DNA from: Streptomyces sp. NBC_00154
Lineage (GTDB): Bacteria > Actinomycetota > Actinomycetes > Streptomycetales > Streptomycetaceae
DNA length: 64,000 nucleotides
NCBI RefSeq assembly: GCF_026342835.1
Contig: NZ_JAPEMI010000002.1
Coordinates: forward strand, 868,001 to 932,000
Reading direction: 5' to 3'
Position numbers and translations under genes: made by a program. Below, one piece after another: positions 36,583 to 45,136 of the stretch. A model generated the notes under the pieces. That model made no database searches and was not told the DNA's origin. It was given only the letters and a program-made list of their open reading frames with translations. How positions within the stretch are numbered: the first letter of the stretch is position 1; every line of letters begins with the position of its first letter.

Positions 36583-39138
36583 ATGAGCCCACTCCCCGTA
36601 TACCGACGTGCCCGGCTGCGCCTTGTCGCCGCAGCAGCCGCGACATGCGCGCTCGCCGTCACCACCGTAGCCCCCCAGGCGGCGGCAACCGGCACAGTCC
36701 CCCACACCGAGACCTACCGGCCCCAGTTCCACTACTCCCCGGAGAAGAACTGGATGAACGACCCCAATGGACTGGTGTACTTCAAGGGCGAGTACCACCT
36801 CTTCTACCAGTACAACCCGAGCGGCAACACGTGGGGCAACATGTCCTGGGGCCATGCGGTCAGCAAGGACCTCGTGCACTGGGAGGAGCTGCCGCTCGCC
36901 ATCCCGCACGACGACGAGGAGATGGTCTTCTCCGGCAGCGCGGTGGTCGACCACAACAACACCAGCGGTTTCGGGACGAAGAACAACCCCGCGATGGTGG
37001 CCGTCTACACCAGCGCCTACAAGAAGGACGGCAGACAGGCCCAGTCGCTGGCGTACAGCACCGACCGCGGCCGCACCTGGACCAAGTACGAGGGCAACCC
37101 GGTCCTCGACATCGGTTCGAAGGAGTTCCGGGACCCGAAGGTGCAGTGGTATGCGCCGACGAAGAGCTGGCTGATGACGGTGTCCCTGTCCACCGATCAC
37201 AAGGTCCGCTTCTACTCCTCGAAGGACCTCAAGAACTGGTCGCACCTGAGCGACTTCGGCCCGGTCGGCGCCGTCGGAGGCGTGTGGGAGTGCCCCGACC
37301 TGTTCCCGCTGCCCGTCGACGGCGACAGCGGGCGCACCAAGTGGGTGCTAGTGGTGAACATCAACCCCGGCGGCATCGCGGGCGGTTCGGCCGCCCAGTA
37401 TTTCGTCGGGGACTTCGACGGCACCCGCTTCACCGCGGACGACGACGGCTCGTACACGCCTCCGCCCGGCCTGGTCGTAAAGGACTTCGAGGCCGACACC
37501 TACGGAAGCTGGACGACGACCGGCACGGCCTTCGGCAGCGGACCGGTCCCCGCACCCGCACCCGGCTCAGGCACGAGCGGCGTCGAGGGCGAGGGGTTCG
37601 TCGACAGCTTCCACGGCGACGACGCCCAGACCGGTACGCTCACCTCGCAGCCCTTCACCGTGAACAGCGCGTATCTCAACTTCAAGGTGGCCGGCGGCCG
37701 CCACCCGCACGTCCCCGGATCGGTCCTGGGTAACCCTCCGGTACCGGAAGGCACCGTCCTCGCCGACTTCGAACAAGACGGCTACGGATCCTGGACCGCC
37801 ACGGGCACCGCCTTCGGCGCCGGCCCCGCCGCAGGAACGCTCCCCGGCCAGCAACAGGTGTCCGGACACACCGGCGACCGGCTGGTCAACAGCTTCCTGG
37901 ACGGCGATTCGGCCACCGGCACCCTCACCTCGCCCGAGTTCACCATCACGGCCAAACACATCAACTTCCTCATCGGCGGCGGCAGACACCCCTCCGGAGC
38001 CGAAGCGCCCACCGCCGTCCGCCTCGTCGTCGACGGCAAAACCGTGCGCAGCGCCACCGGCGCCGACTCCGAAGCACTCAACTGGGCCTCCTGGGACGTC
38101 GGCGACCTCGCCGGCCGCAAGGCGCACATCGAGGTCGTCGACCAGAACACCGGCGGCTGGGGTCACATCCTGCTCGACCAGATCATGCTCTCCGACACCC
38201 CGGCACGGCCGCGTTCGACCGAAACGGCAATCAATCTCCTCGTCGACGGCAAGGTCGTCCAAAGCGTGTCCGGTGCGGACAGCGGAAGCCTGGACTGGGC
38301 GTCCTTCGACCTCCGCGCCCACCAGGGCAAGCAGGCCACCATCCAACTCGTCGACATGAACAAGGGCGGCTGGGGCCACATCATGGCCGACCACTTCGTC
38401 GCCGCAAACGAGCGCGCGACCTCCAGCGTCCAGCGGGCCCAGTGGGTCGACTACGGCAAGGACTACTACGCGGCCGTCTCCTGGGAGGACGCACCCGGCG
38501 GCAAGCGCCGCATGATCGGCTGGATGAACAACTGGCAGTACGCCAACAACATCCCCACCACACCCTGGCGCAGCGCGCAGAGCATTCCCAGGGACATGGC
38601 GCTGCGCACCGTGGACGGGCAGATCCGGCTCACCCAGCAGCCGGTGACGTCCGTGCAGTCACTCCGTACCGGCCCGGCAGCCGGTGTCCGAGGCGTCACG
38701 GTCAACGATGGCTCCATTCCCCTGGCCGGGGGACGGGCCGACGGCAAGGCGCTCGACCTCCAGGCCACCTTCTCCCTCGGCGACGCCGAGCGGTTCGGGC
38801 TCAAGGCCCGCACCGGCAAGGGACAGGAAACCGTCATCGGGTACGACGCGAAAACCCAGGAGCTGTACGTCGACCGGACGAAGTCGGGTGCGGTGGACTT
38901 CCATCACGACTTCCCCGGCGTCCAGCGGGCACCGCTGGCGGCCGAGAACGGCAAGGTCAAACTCCGGATCCTGGTCGACTGGTCGTCGGTGGAGGTGTTC
39001 GGCGGTGACGGCCAGGCGGTGATCACCGACCAGATCTTCCCCGATCCGAGCAGCGAGGGCATCCAGATCTTCGCTGAAGGCGGCTCCGTCGACGTGGACA
39101 AGATCAAGGTCTGGCAGCTGCGGTCCTACCGGGACTGA
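36583..39138 (+). CDS. Secreted GH32 fructan hydrolase (levanase/inulinase type) with nested inserted domains
   Basis: An 851-aa exported glycoside hydrolase with a signal peptide to about residue 35. The five-bladed propeller carries the nucleophile Asp60 (NWMNDPNG), the stabiliser Asp184 (FRDPKV) and the acid/base Glu236 (WECPD); the C-terminal beta-sandwich follows (VDWSSVEVFGGDG). It cleaves beta-fructosides such as levan, inulin or sucrose. Between residues about 301 and 607 the propeller is interrupted by a beta-rich module (DFEADTYGSWTTTGTAFG) that itself contains a second, similar module (DFEQDGYGSWTATGTAFG) in its middle. ATG 36583 follows GCAGGAGAG. Confidence 0.93.
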   Translation: MSPLPVYRRARLRLVAAAAATCALAVTTVAPQAAATGTVPHTETYRPQFHYSPEKNWMNDPNGLVYFKGEYHLFYQYNPSGNTWGNMSWGHAVSKDLVHWEELPLAIPHDDEEMVFSGSAVVDHNNTSGFGTKNNPAMVAVYTSAYKKDGRQAQSLAYSTDRGRTWTKYEGNPVLDIGSKEFRDPKVQWYAPTKSWLMTVSLSTDHKVRFYSSKDLKNWSHLSDFGPVGAVGGVWECPDLFPLPVDGDSGRTKWVLVVNINPGGIAGGSAAQYFVGDFDGTRFTADDDGSYTPPPGLVVKDFEADTYGSWTTTGTAFGSGPVPAPAPGSGTSGVEGEGFVDSFHGDDAQTGTLTSQPFTVNSAYLNFKVAGGRHPHVPGSVLGNPPVPEGTVLADFEQDGYGSWTATGTAFGAGPAAGTLPGQQQVSGHTGDRLVNSFLDGDSATGTLTSPEFTITAKHINFLIGGGRHPSGAEAPTAVRLVVDGKTVRSATGADSEALNWASWDVGDLAGRKAHIEVVDQNTGGWGHILLDQIMLSDTPARPRSTETAINLLVDGKVVQSVSGADSGSLDWASFDLRAHQGKQATIQLVDMNKGGWGHIMADHFVAANERATSSVQRAQWVDYGKDYYAAVSWEDAPGGKRRMIGWMNNWQYANNIPTTPWRSAQSIPRDMALRTVDGQIRLTQQPVTSVQSLRTGPAAGVRGVTVNDGSIPLAGGRADGKALDLQATFSLGDAERFGLKARTGKGQETVIGYDAKTQELYVDRTKSGAVDFHHDFPGVQRAPLAAENGKVKLRILVDWSSVEVFGGDGQAVITDQIFPDPSSEGIQIFAEGGSVDVDKIKVWQLRSYRD

Positions 39139-39229
39139 CCAACCCACCGGCGAAGCGGGCGGGGACGGCATACCGGCCCCGCCCGTGCCTCGCTCGTGTC
39201 GGCCTCGACTCCACAGGTCACCAGCGTTC

Positions 39230-40640
39230 ACGCAGACGGGACGCTGGGGCGAGCGCGGCAAGCCGCACGCCGCAACCGCAGACGCGGCGTGCGGCATCGT
39301 CCACCTGGAGGGCGGTGAAATAGCCCAGACCCACTCCTCCTGGACCGTCCGCGTCAACCGCGACGACACCTTTCGCGAACAGCTGCCCGGGGTGCTGGAG
39401 CGATACCAGCGGCGCACAACCCGCCTGACCAGGCAGGTTAAGGCCGTGGTCGAGGAGTTAGCGGGCCGTGCCGGATCGCGCCTGCTGGCGGTACCCGCGA
39501 TGGGCCTGTCGCGTCACACGGCTCTGTGCACACTGCTGCGGATCCCTCTGCCCACCGGGCGGGCACCCCGCGTGATCGGCGTCGACGACTTCGCCCTGCG
39601 CCGGCGGCACCGCTACGCCACCGTCGTGATCGACGCAAAACGCATGAGCGGAGTGACGTGCTGCCTGACCGCACCGCCGACACGTTGGAAGCGTGGCTTC
39701 GCCAGCATCCGGGCATCGAGATCGTGTGCCGCGACGGCTCCTCGACCTACGCCGAGGCCATCCGCCGTGCTCTGCCCGACGCGGTGCAGGTCGCCGACCG
39801 GTGGCACCTGTGGCACAACCTCTGCGAAACCATCCTGAGTGAAGTCAAAGCGCACAGCACCTGCTGGGCCGCCGTGCTGGACACCCTCATCTATGAAGGA
39901 CCCCGAGCCCAGACCACCCTCGAACGCCGGCACCAGGCCCACGGCCTCCTCCAGCAACGTGTAAGCCTGCTCGATGCGCCCGCCGATTGCAACACTCCCT
40001 GAACACCGTCAAACGCTATGCCCGCGCCGACCGTCCCGCACGCATGCTCCGCGTCCCTAAATGCCGTGCCAGCCTCGTCGATCCCTACCGGGAGTACCTG
40101 CGCAAACGCCGGGCCGAAGACCGGCCGTCGCCGTCAAGCACCTCTTCGAAGAGATCAAGGCCCTCGGATTCACAGGCTGCCTGAACCTGTTGTACAAGTA
40201 CATCAACCAGGGCCGCGCGGACGCCGATCGAAGCCACATCCCCCGCGCAGGCTTGCTCGGATGCTCCTGACCAGGCCGGACAGTCTCAAGCCCGGACCTC
40301 ACGACCTCCTGGCCCGGCTTACCGCCGCCTGCTCCGAGATGACCGACCTCGCCACCAGATCCCGGACTTCGCCAAACTCCTGACACCCGAGAAGCAAGCG
40401 GCGACGAGCTGTCGCACTCGATCACCCAGGTCCGCATCGCCGATCTGCCCCACCTACACGCCTTCACCCGGGCCTGGACCGCGACCGCGCCGCCGTGGTG
40501 GCCGGACTCATGCGTCCGTACAGCAACGGCCCGACCGAAGGCGTCAACACCAAAACCAAGCGGATCGCCCGCCAGATGCACGGACGAGCGGGCTTCACGC
40601 TCCTCCGCCACCGCATCAACCACCCTCCGTCACCACCGAA
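39230..40640 (+). pseudogene. Decayed ISL3-family transposase
   Basis: ISL3 transposase sequence is spread over at least three frames: VIGVDDFALRRRHRYATVVI (catalytic Asp), then ALPDAVQVADRWHLWHNLCE, NTVKRYARADRPARMLRVPK, LFEEIKALGFTGCLNLLYKY, and the C-terminal YSNGPTEGVNTKTKRIARQM. The N-terminal zinc-finger part is absent and the frame changes at about 39650, 40000, 40130 and 40400. It is a dead element. Confidence 0.85.
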
Positions 40641-40655
40641 TGCGCCACCTGCACG

Positions 40656-40826
40656 TTATTCCCGTTCCGGGGCCGCCAGTACCGCTATACGTTTGCGGCC
40701 AAGCCGCTTCTTCAGGATGAGATTCTCGGCGTAGAGATTCGCTGTCACCGTAGCAAGGGCGTCGAGTTTGCCTTGGGTCTCCGCTGCCAGTTCCCTCGCT
40801 TCCCGCAGCTTCTTGCGCAGTGCCGA
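40656..40826 (-). pseudogene. C-terminal remnant of a DUF6262-like (Tn554 TnpC-type) protein
   Basis: A minus-strand end reading LRKKLREARELAAETQGKLD and ATVTANLYAENLILKKRLGR forms a long amphipathic helix typical of the C-termini of DUF6262 proteins. Those accompany paired tyrosine recombinases in Tn554-like actinobacterial elements. The N-terminal part is missing: the sequence changes abruptly at 40826 into the integrase remnant on the other strand. Confidence 0.55.
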
Positions 40827-41292
40827 CGACGGTGAGGTGCACGAGGTGCACTCGCTCAAGCGTCGGGCGGCAAGCGCGACGCGACCTATTCCCATCCCGC
40901 CGCAATTCGTACGCATGCTGCGTGCCCATGTGAAACGGTTCGATGTGGCACCCGACGGTCGACTCTTCCGGAACCAGGCTGGCAACTACGTGGACGCTGC
41001 CGCCTACGGCATCACGTGGGCGCGGGCCTGGGAGCACGCCCTGACTCGTACCGAGCGGACTCCTCGCCTGGCCAAGCGACCTTACGATCTCCGGCACGCC
41101 GGGATCTCGTTCTGGCTCTACTCCGGAGTGGACCCGGCCGAATGCGCCCGCCGCGCCGGTCAGAGCATCGAGGTTCTCTTCCGCCACTACGTCAAGTTCC
41201 TCGACGGCCTTCGAGAGCAGGCGAACCGCCTCATCGAGCAGTCCATGAACGAGTGGCAGCGCGTCAGCCAAGGTGACGCACCCGAGGGCTGA
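40825..41292 (+). pseudogene. Tyrosine-recombinase (integrase) C-terminal half
   Basis: Catalytic-domain sequence starts abruptly at VHEVHSLKRRAASATRPIPI and continues through RPYDLRHAGISFWL (HxxR-type box) and QSIEVLFRHYVKFLDGLREQ (catalytic tyrosine) to the stop at 41290. The N-terminal binding domain and first catalytic arginine are missing, so it is truncated. A shorter relative lies at 12717-13052. Confidence 0.85.
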
Positions 41293-41428
41293 ACCGGGGG
41301 GTTTGATCCGTGATTGGTCCGGAAGCACTGGTCGGGAGGGGTACAGCAGTGGAAGGAAATGGGAGTTAGCGCGCAAGCCGGGCTCGGTCGAGAACGGGCT
41401 GAGTAAAAGGCGCCCGACGGGTGAAAGC

Positions 41429-41524
41429 CCAGGTCAGGCACCTTTTCGCGTGCGTCTAGAAGAAGCCCAGCTTCTTCGGCGAGTACGACACCAGAAGATT
41501 CTTCGTCTGCTGGTGGTACAGCGC
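41429..41524. repeat. Right copy of the 'KNLLVSYS' tail repeat
   Basis: About 95 bases similar to 13184-13279, sharing GTCTAGAAGAAGCC exactly. On the minus strand it reads YHQQTKNLLVSYSPKKLGFF and TAG. It lies 137 bp after the recombinase stop, the left copy 132 bp. It may be the attachment-site end of a target gene, but the rest of that gene is not recognisable to the right. Confidence 0.65.
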
Positions 41525-42028
41525 AAGCAGCTCGCTGACCCGCGAATATGGCAGCCGTGGGGACCTTGCCGGGACCGCTGGCCCGGGAATGGTCCGGATC
41601 TTGACTGATGCAGACCTTGGGGCTGCGGCTCTGTTGGATTGGCCGTAGCCGCCCGCTCCGAGCTGACGGTCCCACCTGGCACAGGCAGTCAGAACCGTCT
41701 TCCGGCGTCCGCGTGGTCCAGGTCGGTAGCGTTTGGCCTGGTCAGGTCCTTGTGGTGCGGCTGCGTCGCCCCTGTTGGTGACACGTATGTGACCGCTGTG
41801 ACTGATGTGGACCCCTGCCGGCTCGTTCCGGCGGGGGTCTCTGCGTTCGGGGATGGGCCCGGTTAAGCGATGGTCGATGTGGTTTGCTCTGCTCCGGTTC
41901 GCTGTTCCGGACTGCGAGGCGCGCGTGGCTGTAGCGACGCAGCACGGAGCGGGGCACAGGGCCAACGTTCAGCGGTGACGCAAGAGCCTAGTAAGCAGGG
42001 CGCGGACCCTGAACGCGTGCCATGCGGG
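41525..42028. other. Gene-free stretch
   Basis: No convincing gene. The minus frame leading into the tail repeat stays open to 41965 but has no family-like sequence upstream of about 41560. Confidence 0.4.
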
Positions 42029-42181
42029 TTAGCGCCCCCGCATCAGGAGGTGAAGGAGTGTCACCACGGCAACAGCGACGACGAGGGCGGTGACAAACGA
42101 CGGGTGCTCGAAGGCGACGTACGCGGTGCCCCAACCAACGAGCATGAGCAGTATGGTCCGTTGATCTAACTGCCCGTTCAT
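42029..42181 (-). CDS. Small membrane protein (50 aa)
   Basis: An ATG at 42181, with AGAGGG upstream, encodes a 50-aa protein with two hydrophobic segments: ILLMLVGWGTAYVAF and FVTALVVAVAVVTLLHLLM. A short basic tail (RGR) follows. Such two-helix mini-proteins are common in Streptomyces and unassigned. It is divergent from the short ORFs that precede the radical SAM gene, so a link to that cluster is possible but unproven. Confidence 0.6.
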   Translation of the reverse strand: MNGQLDQRTILLMLVGWGTAYVAFEHPSFVTALVVAVAVVTLLHLLMRGR

Positions 42182-42248
42182 TCGCGAGGCCCTCTTTGCA
42201 TCTACGCCGTCATGGCTGTCACGCAGCCCCCATGAGCGGGGTCCTGGC

Positions 42249-42389
42249 GTGACCGCGCAGATCAACCGGTCGGTGAAGGTGACTGTGGGCCTTACCGGCG
42301 TTGCCACCCTCACGATCGAGGGCCATGAGCAGGGCGACCCCGAATACCCCAAAGTCGCTCTCGGTGATCCCGTGCTGCACGGCCTCTGA
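42249..42389 (+). CDS. Short ORF (46 aa) upstream of the RiPP cluster
   Basis: GTG 42249 to TGA 42387 encodes 46 residues starting MTAQINRSVKVTVGLTGVAT and ending GDPVLHGL. About 80% of its codons end in G or C, supporting translation. No signal peptide or cysteine. It lies 70 bp before the next short ORF and is the alternative candidate for a precursor peptide. The ribosome binding site is weak, so it may be spurious. Confidence 0.35.
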   Translation: MTAQINRSVKVTVGLTGVATLTIEGHEQGDPEYPKVALGDPVLHGL

Positions 42390-42459
42390 CGGGCGGGCCG
42401 CTCCGCCGTCGGGGTTCTTGTGGGGTGCATGTGATGCCCCATAAGGTGAACTGCTTTGT

Positions 42460-42585
42460 GTGACACGTGAGTTCGAGGTCGTCGACCAGGGGAGAGTCGT
42501 GGAGATCAAAAAGGTAGTGATCCGCGAAGAGGAGCGCACGAACCGCAAGCCCGCCGTCATGGAGAAGCGCCCGCCGACCCGCTGA
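42460..42585 (+). CDS. Candidate RiPP precursor peptide (41 aa)
   Basis: GTG 42460, preceded by AAGGTGA, encodes 41 residues: an amphipathic start (MTREFEVVDQGRVVEIKKVV), an acidic/basic stretch (IREEERTNRK) and a basic, proline-containing end (PAVMEKRPPTR). It stops 41 bp before the radical SAM maturase. Size and position are those of a leader-core precursor. No cysteines, so not a sactipeptide or lanthipeptide; a C-methylated or otherwise radical-modified core would fit. Assignment rests on position, not homology. Confidence 0.45.
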   Translation: MTREFEVVDQGRVVEIKKVVIREEERTNRKPAVMEKRPPTR

Positions 42586-42626
42586 CCGGGCGGGAACGTG
42601 AGCGTGAGCGGGATGTCGAGGGGACG

Positions 42627-44552
42627 GTGACGGGGGAGAGTGGTGTGCGCGTACAGCTGGTGACCATGCCGTGGCACCCGATCGATCTGCCCTCTCTCCA
42701 AGTGGGCTTGCTGCACCAGCTGTTGCGGCAGGTCCGCCCGGACGACGATGTGCGTGAGTTCCACGGCTCGCTGCGCTGGGCGGAGTTCCTCCTCGAGCGG
42801 TCCGGCGGGCGGCTGCGCCCCGGTGACTACGAGGCGATCGGCAGCGATTCGATCTTCGACGGCCTCGGTGACTGGGTCTTCTCGGGTGTGCTGTACGAGG
42901 ACGAGAGCTGGGGCGTCGCCCGGCTGAAGGAGTACGCCGCACGTCGCGGCCTCTGCATCGACACCGCCTCCGACATGCGGGTCCACGCGGCCGAGTTCAT
43001 CGCCGAGTGCGCGACGGAAGTGCTCGCCCAGGAACCGGACGTCGTCGGGTTCACCAGCACGTTCATGCAGAACGTGCCCTCGCTCGCGCTGGCCAGGAAG
43101 CTCAAGCGCCGCCGTCCAGGGCTCACCGTCGTCTTCGGCGGCAGCAACTGCGACGGCCCGATGGGGCACGCCCTGCACCGCAACCATCCCTTCGTCGACC
43201 ACGTGGTGCGCGGCGAGGGCGAGTACGCCTTCCCGGCGCTCCTGCGCCACCTGGACGCCGACACACCACCCGCCGACGTACCGGGCCTGTGCTGGTGGGA
43301 AGGGCAGACGGACGGCCGGGTCTCGCGGGCGAATACCGAGTCCCGGCGCACCGTGGCGCCCTCCGACATCCCCGCGCCCGACTACGACCAGTGGCAGGCA
43401 GCCCTCGACGCATCCCCCGTCCTCGAATACGTCTACCCGAAGCTGGTGGTCGAGGGGGCACGCGGCTGCTGGTGGGGCGAGAAGCACCACTGCACCTTCT
43501 GCGGGCTCAACGGCTCCTCCATGGCGTTCCGCGCCAAGTCGGGCGAGCAGCTGTGGAGCGAGATCGACCACCTCGTACGACGGCACCGCATCCTCGACGT
43601 CGTCACCGTCGACAACATCATCGACATGGCGTACTTCAAGGACTTCCTGCCCCTCGCCGCCGAGAGCGGCTGGGACCTGCGGATGCACTACGAGGTCAAG
43701 TCCAACCTCAACCGTGAACAGATCGCCCTCCTCGGGCGGGCCGGAGCCGTGCTCATCCAGCCCGGCATCGAAAGCCTGAGCAACCGGGTCCTCGACCTCA
43801 TGGACAAGGGCGTCAGCGGCGCCCGCAACGTCCGCACACTCCGTGAGTGCGAGAACCACGCGCTGACCGTCACCTGGAACTACCTGTACGGCTTCCCGGG
43901 CGAGACCGTCGAGGACTACGCCCCGGTCGTCGACCAGCTGCCTGCGCTCGTCCACCTGCAGCCCCCGGGCGGCGCCCACCGCATCCAACTGGAGCGGTTC
44001 AGCCCGAACTTCACGGACCCGGGGTTCGGCTTCGGCAAGCGGCGCCCAGCCGAGATGTACCACCATGTCTACGAGCTGCCCGAGTCCGAACTCACCGACC
44101 TCGTCTACCTGTTCGCGACGGACGACGCGGGCATCGGCGGAGAGACCGAGAGCCGGCTCAAGCGGGCCGTCGCGGCATGGCGCGACGGACATCACGGATC
44201 GAGCCTGGTGATGGAGGCAGCGGAGCCGGAGGACGGCGTGGACGTACTGCTCGTACACGACCGGCGCCACGGCTGGCCCCGCCGCACCCACCGGCTGACC
44301 GGCTGGCAGGCGCAAGCGCTGCGCCGCCTCGAGGACGGGCGGACGGAGCCCGCGCTGCACCGGCTGCTGACCGGCGACGGACACGACATCCCGGCCGAGG
44401 AGCTGTGCGGGTGGATCCAGCAGGCTCAGGCGACGGGGCTGGTGTTCCGCGACGGGCGGACGTACGTGTCCCTGCCCACGTGGGACGTACCGGACCGCAT
44501 CGACCCCGACCCGGCTCCGCAATCCACGGACCGTCAGGAGGTGGCCGGATGA
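42627..44552 (+). CDS. RiPP maturation radical SAM protein 1 (B12-binding type)
   Basis: A 641-aa enzyme. The first half has a cobalamin-binding-like fold (DVVGFTSTFMQNVPSLALAR, VVFGGSNCDGPMG, FVDHVVRGEGEYAFPALLRH). The radical SAM core opens with GARGCWWGEKHHCTFCGLNG, the family-specific C-x7-C-x2-C that binds the [4Fe-4S] cluster (C281, C289, C292). This matches the bacteriocin/RiPP maturation radical SAM family 1, thought to be C-methyltransferases of peptides. GTG 42627 has GAGGGG upstream; the 3' end overlaps the next gene (ATGA). Confidence 0.9.
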   Translation: MTGESGVRVQLVTMPWHPIDLPSLQVGLLHQLLRQVRPDDDVREFHGSLRWAEFLLERSGGRLRPGDYEAIGSDSIFDGLGDWVFSGVLYEDESWGVARLKEYAARRGLCIDTASDMRVHAAEFIAECATEVLAQEPDVVGFTSTFMQNVPSLALARKLKRRRPGLTVVFGGSNCDGPMGHALHRNHPFVDHVVRGEGEYAFPALLRHLDADTPPADVPGLCWWEGQTDGRVSRANTESRRTVAPSDIPAPDYDQWQAALDASPVLEYVYPKLVVEGARGCWWGEKHHCTFCGLNGSSMAFRAKSGEQLWSEIDHLVRRHRILDVVTVDNIIDMAYFKDFLPLAAESGWDLRMHYEVKSNLNREQIALLGRAGAVLIQPGIESLSNRVLDLMDKGVSGARNVRTLRECENHALTVTWNYLYGFPGETVEDYAPVVDQLPALVHLQPPGGAHRIQLERFSPNFTDPGFGFGKRRPAEMYHHVYELPESELTDLVYLFATDDAGIGGETESRLKRAVAAWRDGHHGSSLVMEAAEPEDGVDVLLVHDRRHGWPRRTHRLTGWQAQALRRLEDGRTEPALHRLLTGDGHDIPAEELCGWIQQAQATGLVFRDGRTYVSLPTWDVPDRIDPDPAPQSTDRQEVAG

Positions 44553-45133
44553 CCGGGCTTCCCGCGACCGTCCCCCACCGCGTGACCGGCCGACAGGTCC
44601 ACGTGGACGTGCCGCTGTGCCTGGGCGGGGCGGGGCGCGAGACGGCGGTGGCGGTCCAGTTCCTGCGCGAGTGCCAGAGCCAACGGTTCCGTACGCACTG
44701 GGAGATCGCCTACGAAGACCGGGCGCGAGGCGACGACCCGCTTGACACGCATGACGCCCCGTACGTACGGATGCTGCACCACCTCCCACCACCCGTCGAA
44801 CGGGTCGACGAACCAGGTGAGTTGAGGGCCTGGCGCACCTCGTACGCCGCCTTCCCCGCCGGCATGCTCTACCACCGCCGCGGCCCGGACTTCATCACCG
44901 TCATGGACCGCAGAGAGCGGCCCGCCTCGGCGAGGTTCACCCTCGACCACCCGGATCTGCTCGCCACCTTCGCCACGGTCCAGGAGCCCACGGCGCTCGG
45001 TGAACTCGACGCCGTGCAGCGGGAGGCCGTCGACCTGCTCGCGGCCGAGCGGCTCGCTCTCGTCGCCGACGGTTGGGCGGTGGCCCTGCCGCCGCGGCTG
45101 CACCGCTGGCCCGTTCCCTGCACGGGGATCTGA
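44549..45133 (+). CDS. DUF5825-like RiPP-cluster partner protein
   Basis: A 194-aa protein coupled to the maturase by an ATGA overlap. Recognisable segments are FRTHWEIAYEDRA, YVRMLHHLPPPVERVD and YRRGPDFITVMDRRE-like YHRRGPDFITVMDRRERPAS. From memory, DUF5825 proteins accompany this radical SAM family in actinobacteria; they have no proven activity and may be a substrate-recognition or accessory subunit. No signal peptide or membrane helix. The family name is from recall and should be treated as probable. Confidence 0.65.
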   Translation: MTGLPATVPHRVTGRQVHVDVPLCLGGAGRETAVAVQFLRECQSQRFRTHWEIAYEDRARGDDPLDTHDAPYVRMLHHLPPPVERVDEPGELRAWRTSYAAFPAGMLYHRRGPDFITVMDRRERPASARFTLDHPDLLATFATVQEPTALGELDAVQREAVDLLAAERLALVADGWAVALPPRLHRWPVPCTGI

Positions 45134-45136
45134 GGG

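Noticed and set aside
42460..42585. Reading the 41-aa ORF as a lanthipeptide or sactipeptide precursor
   Set aside because: It has no cysteine, so thioether chemistry is impossible; only a cysteine-independent modification would fit.
42219..44792. An 857-aa minus-strand open frame opposite the radical SAM gene
   Set aside because: It is antisense to a clearly conserved enzyme, has Arg/Val/Asp-biased composition from complementary codons and shows no motif.
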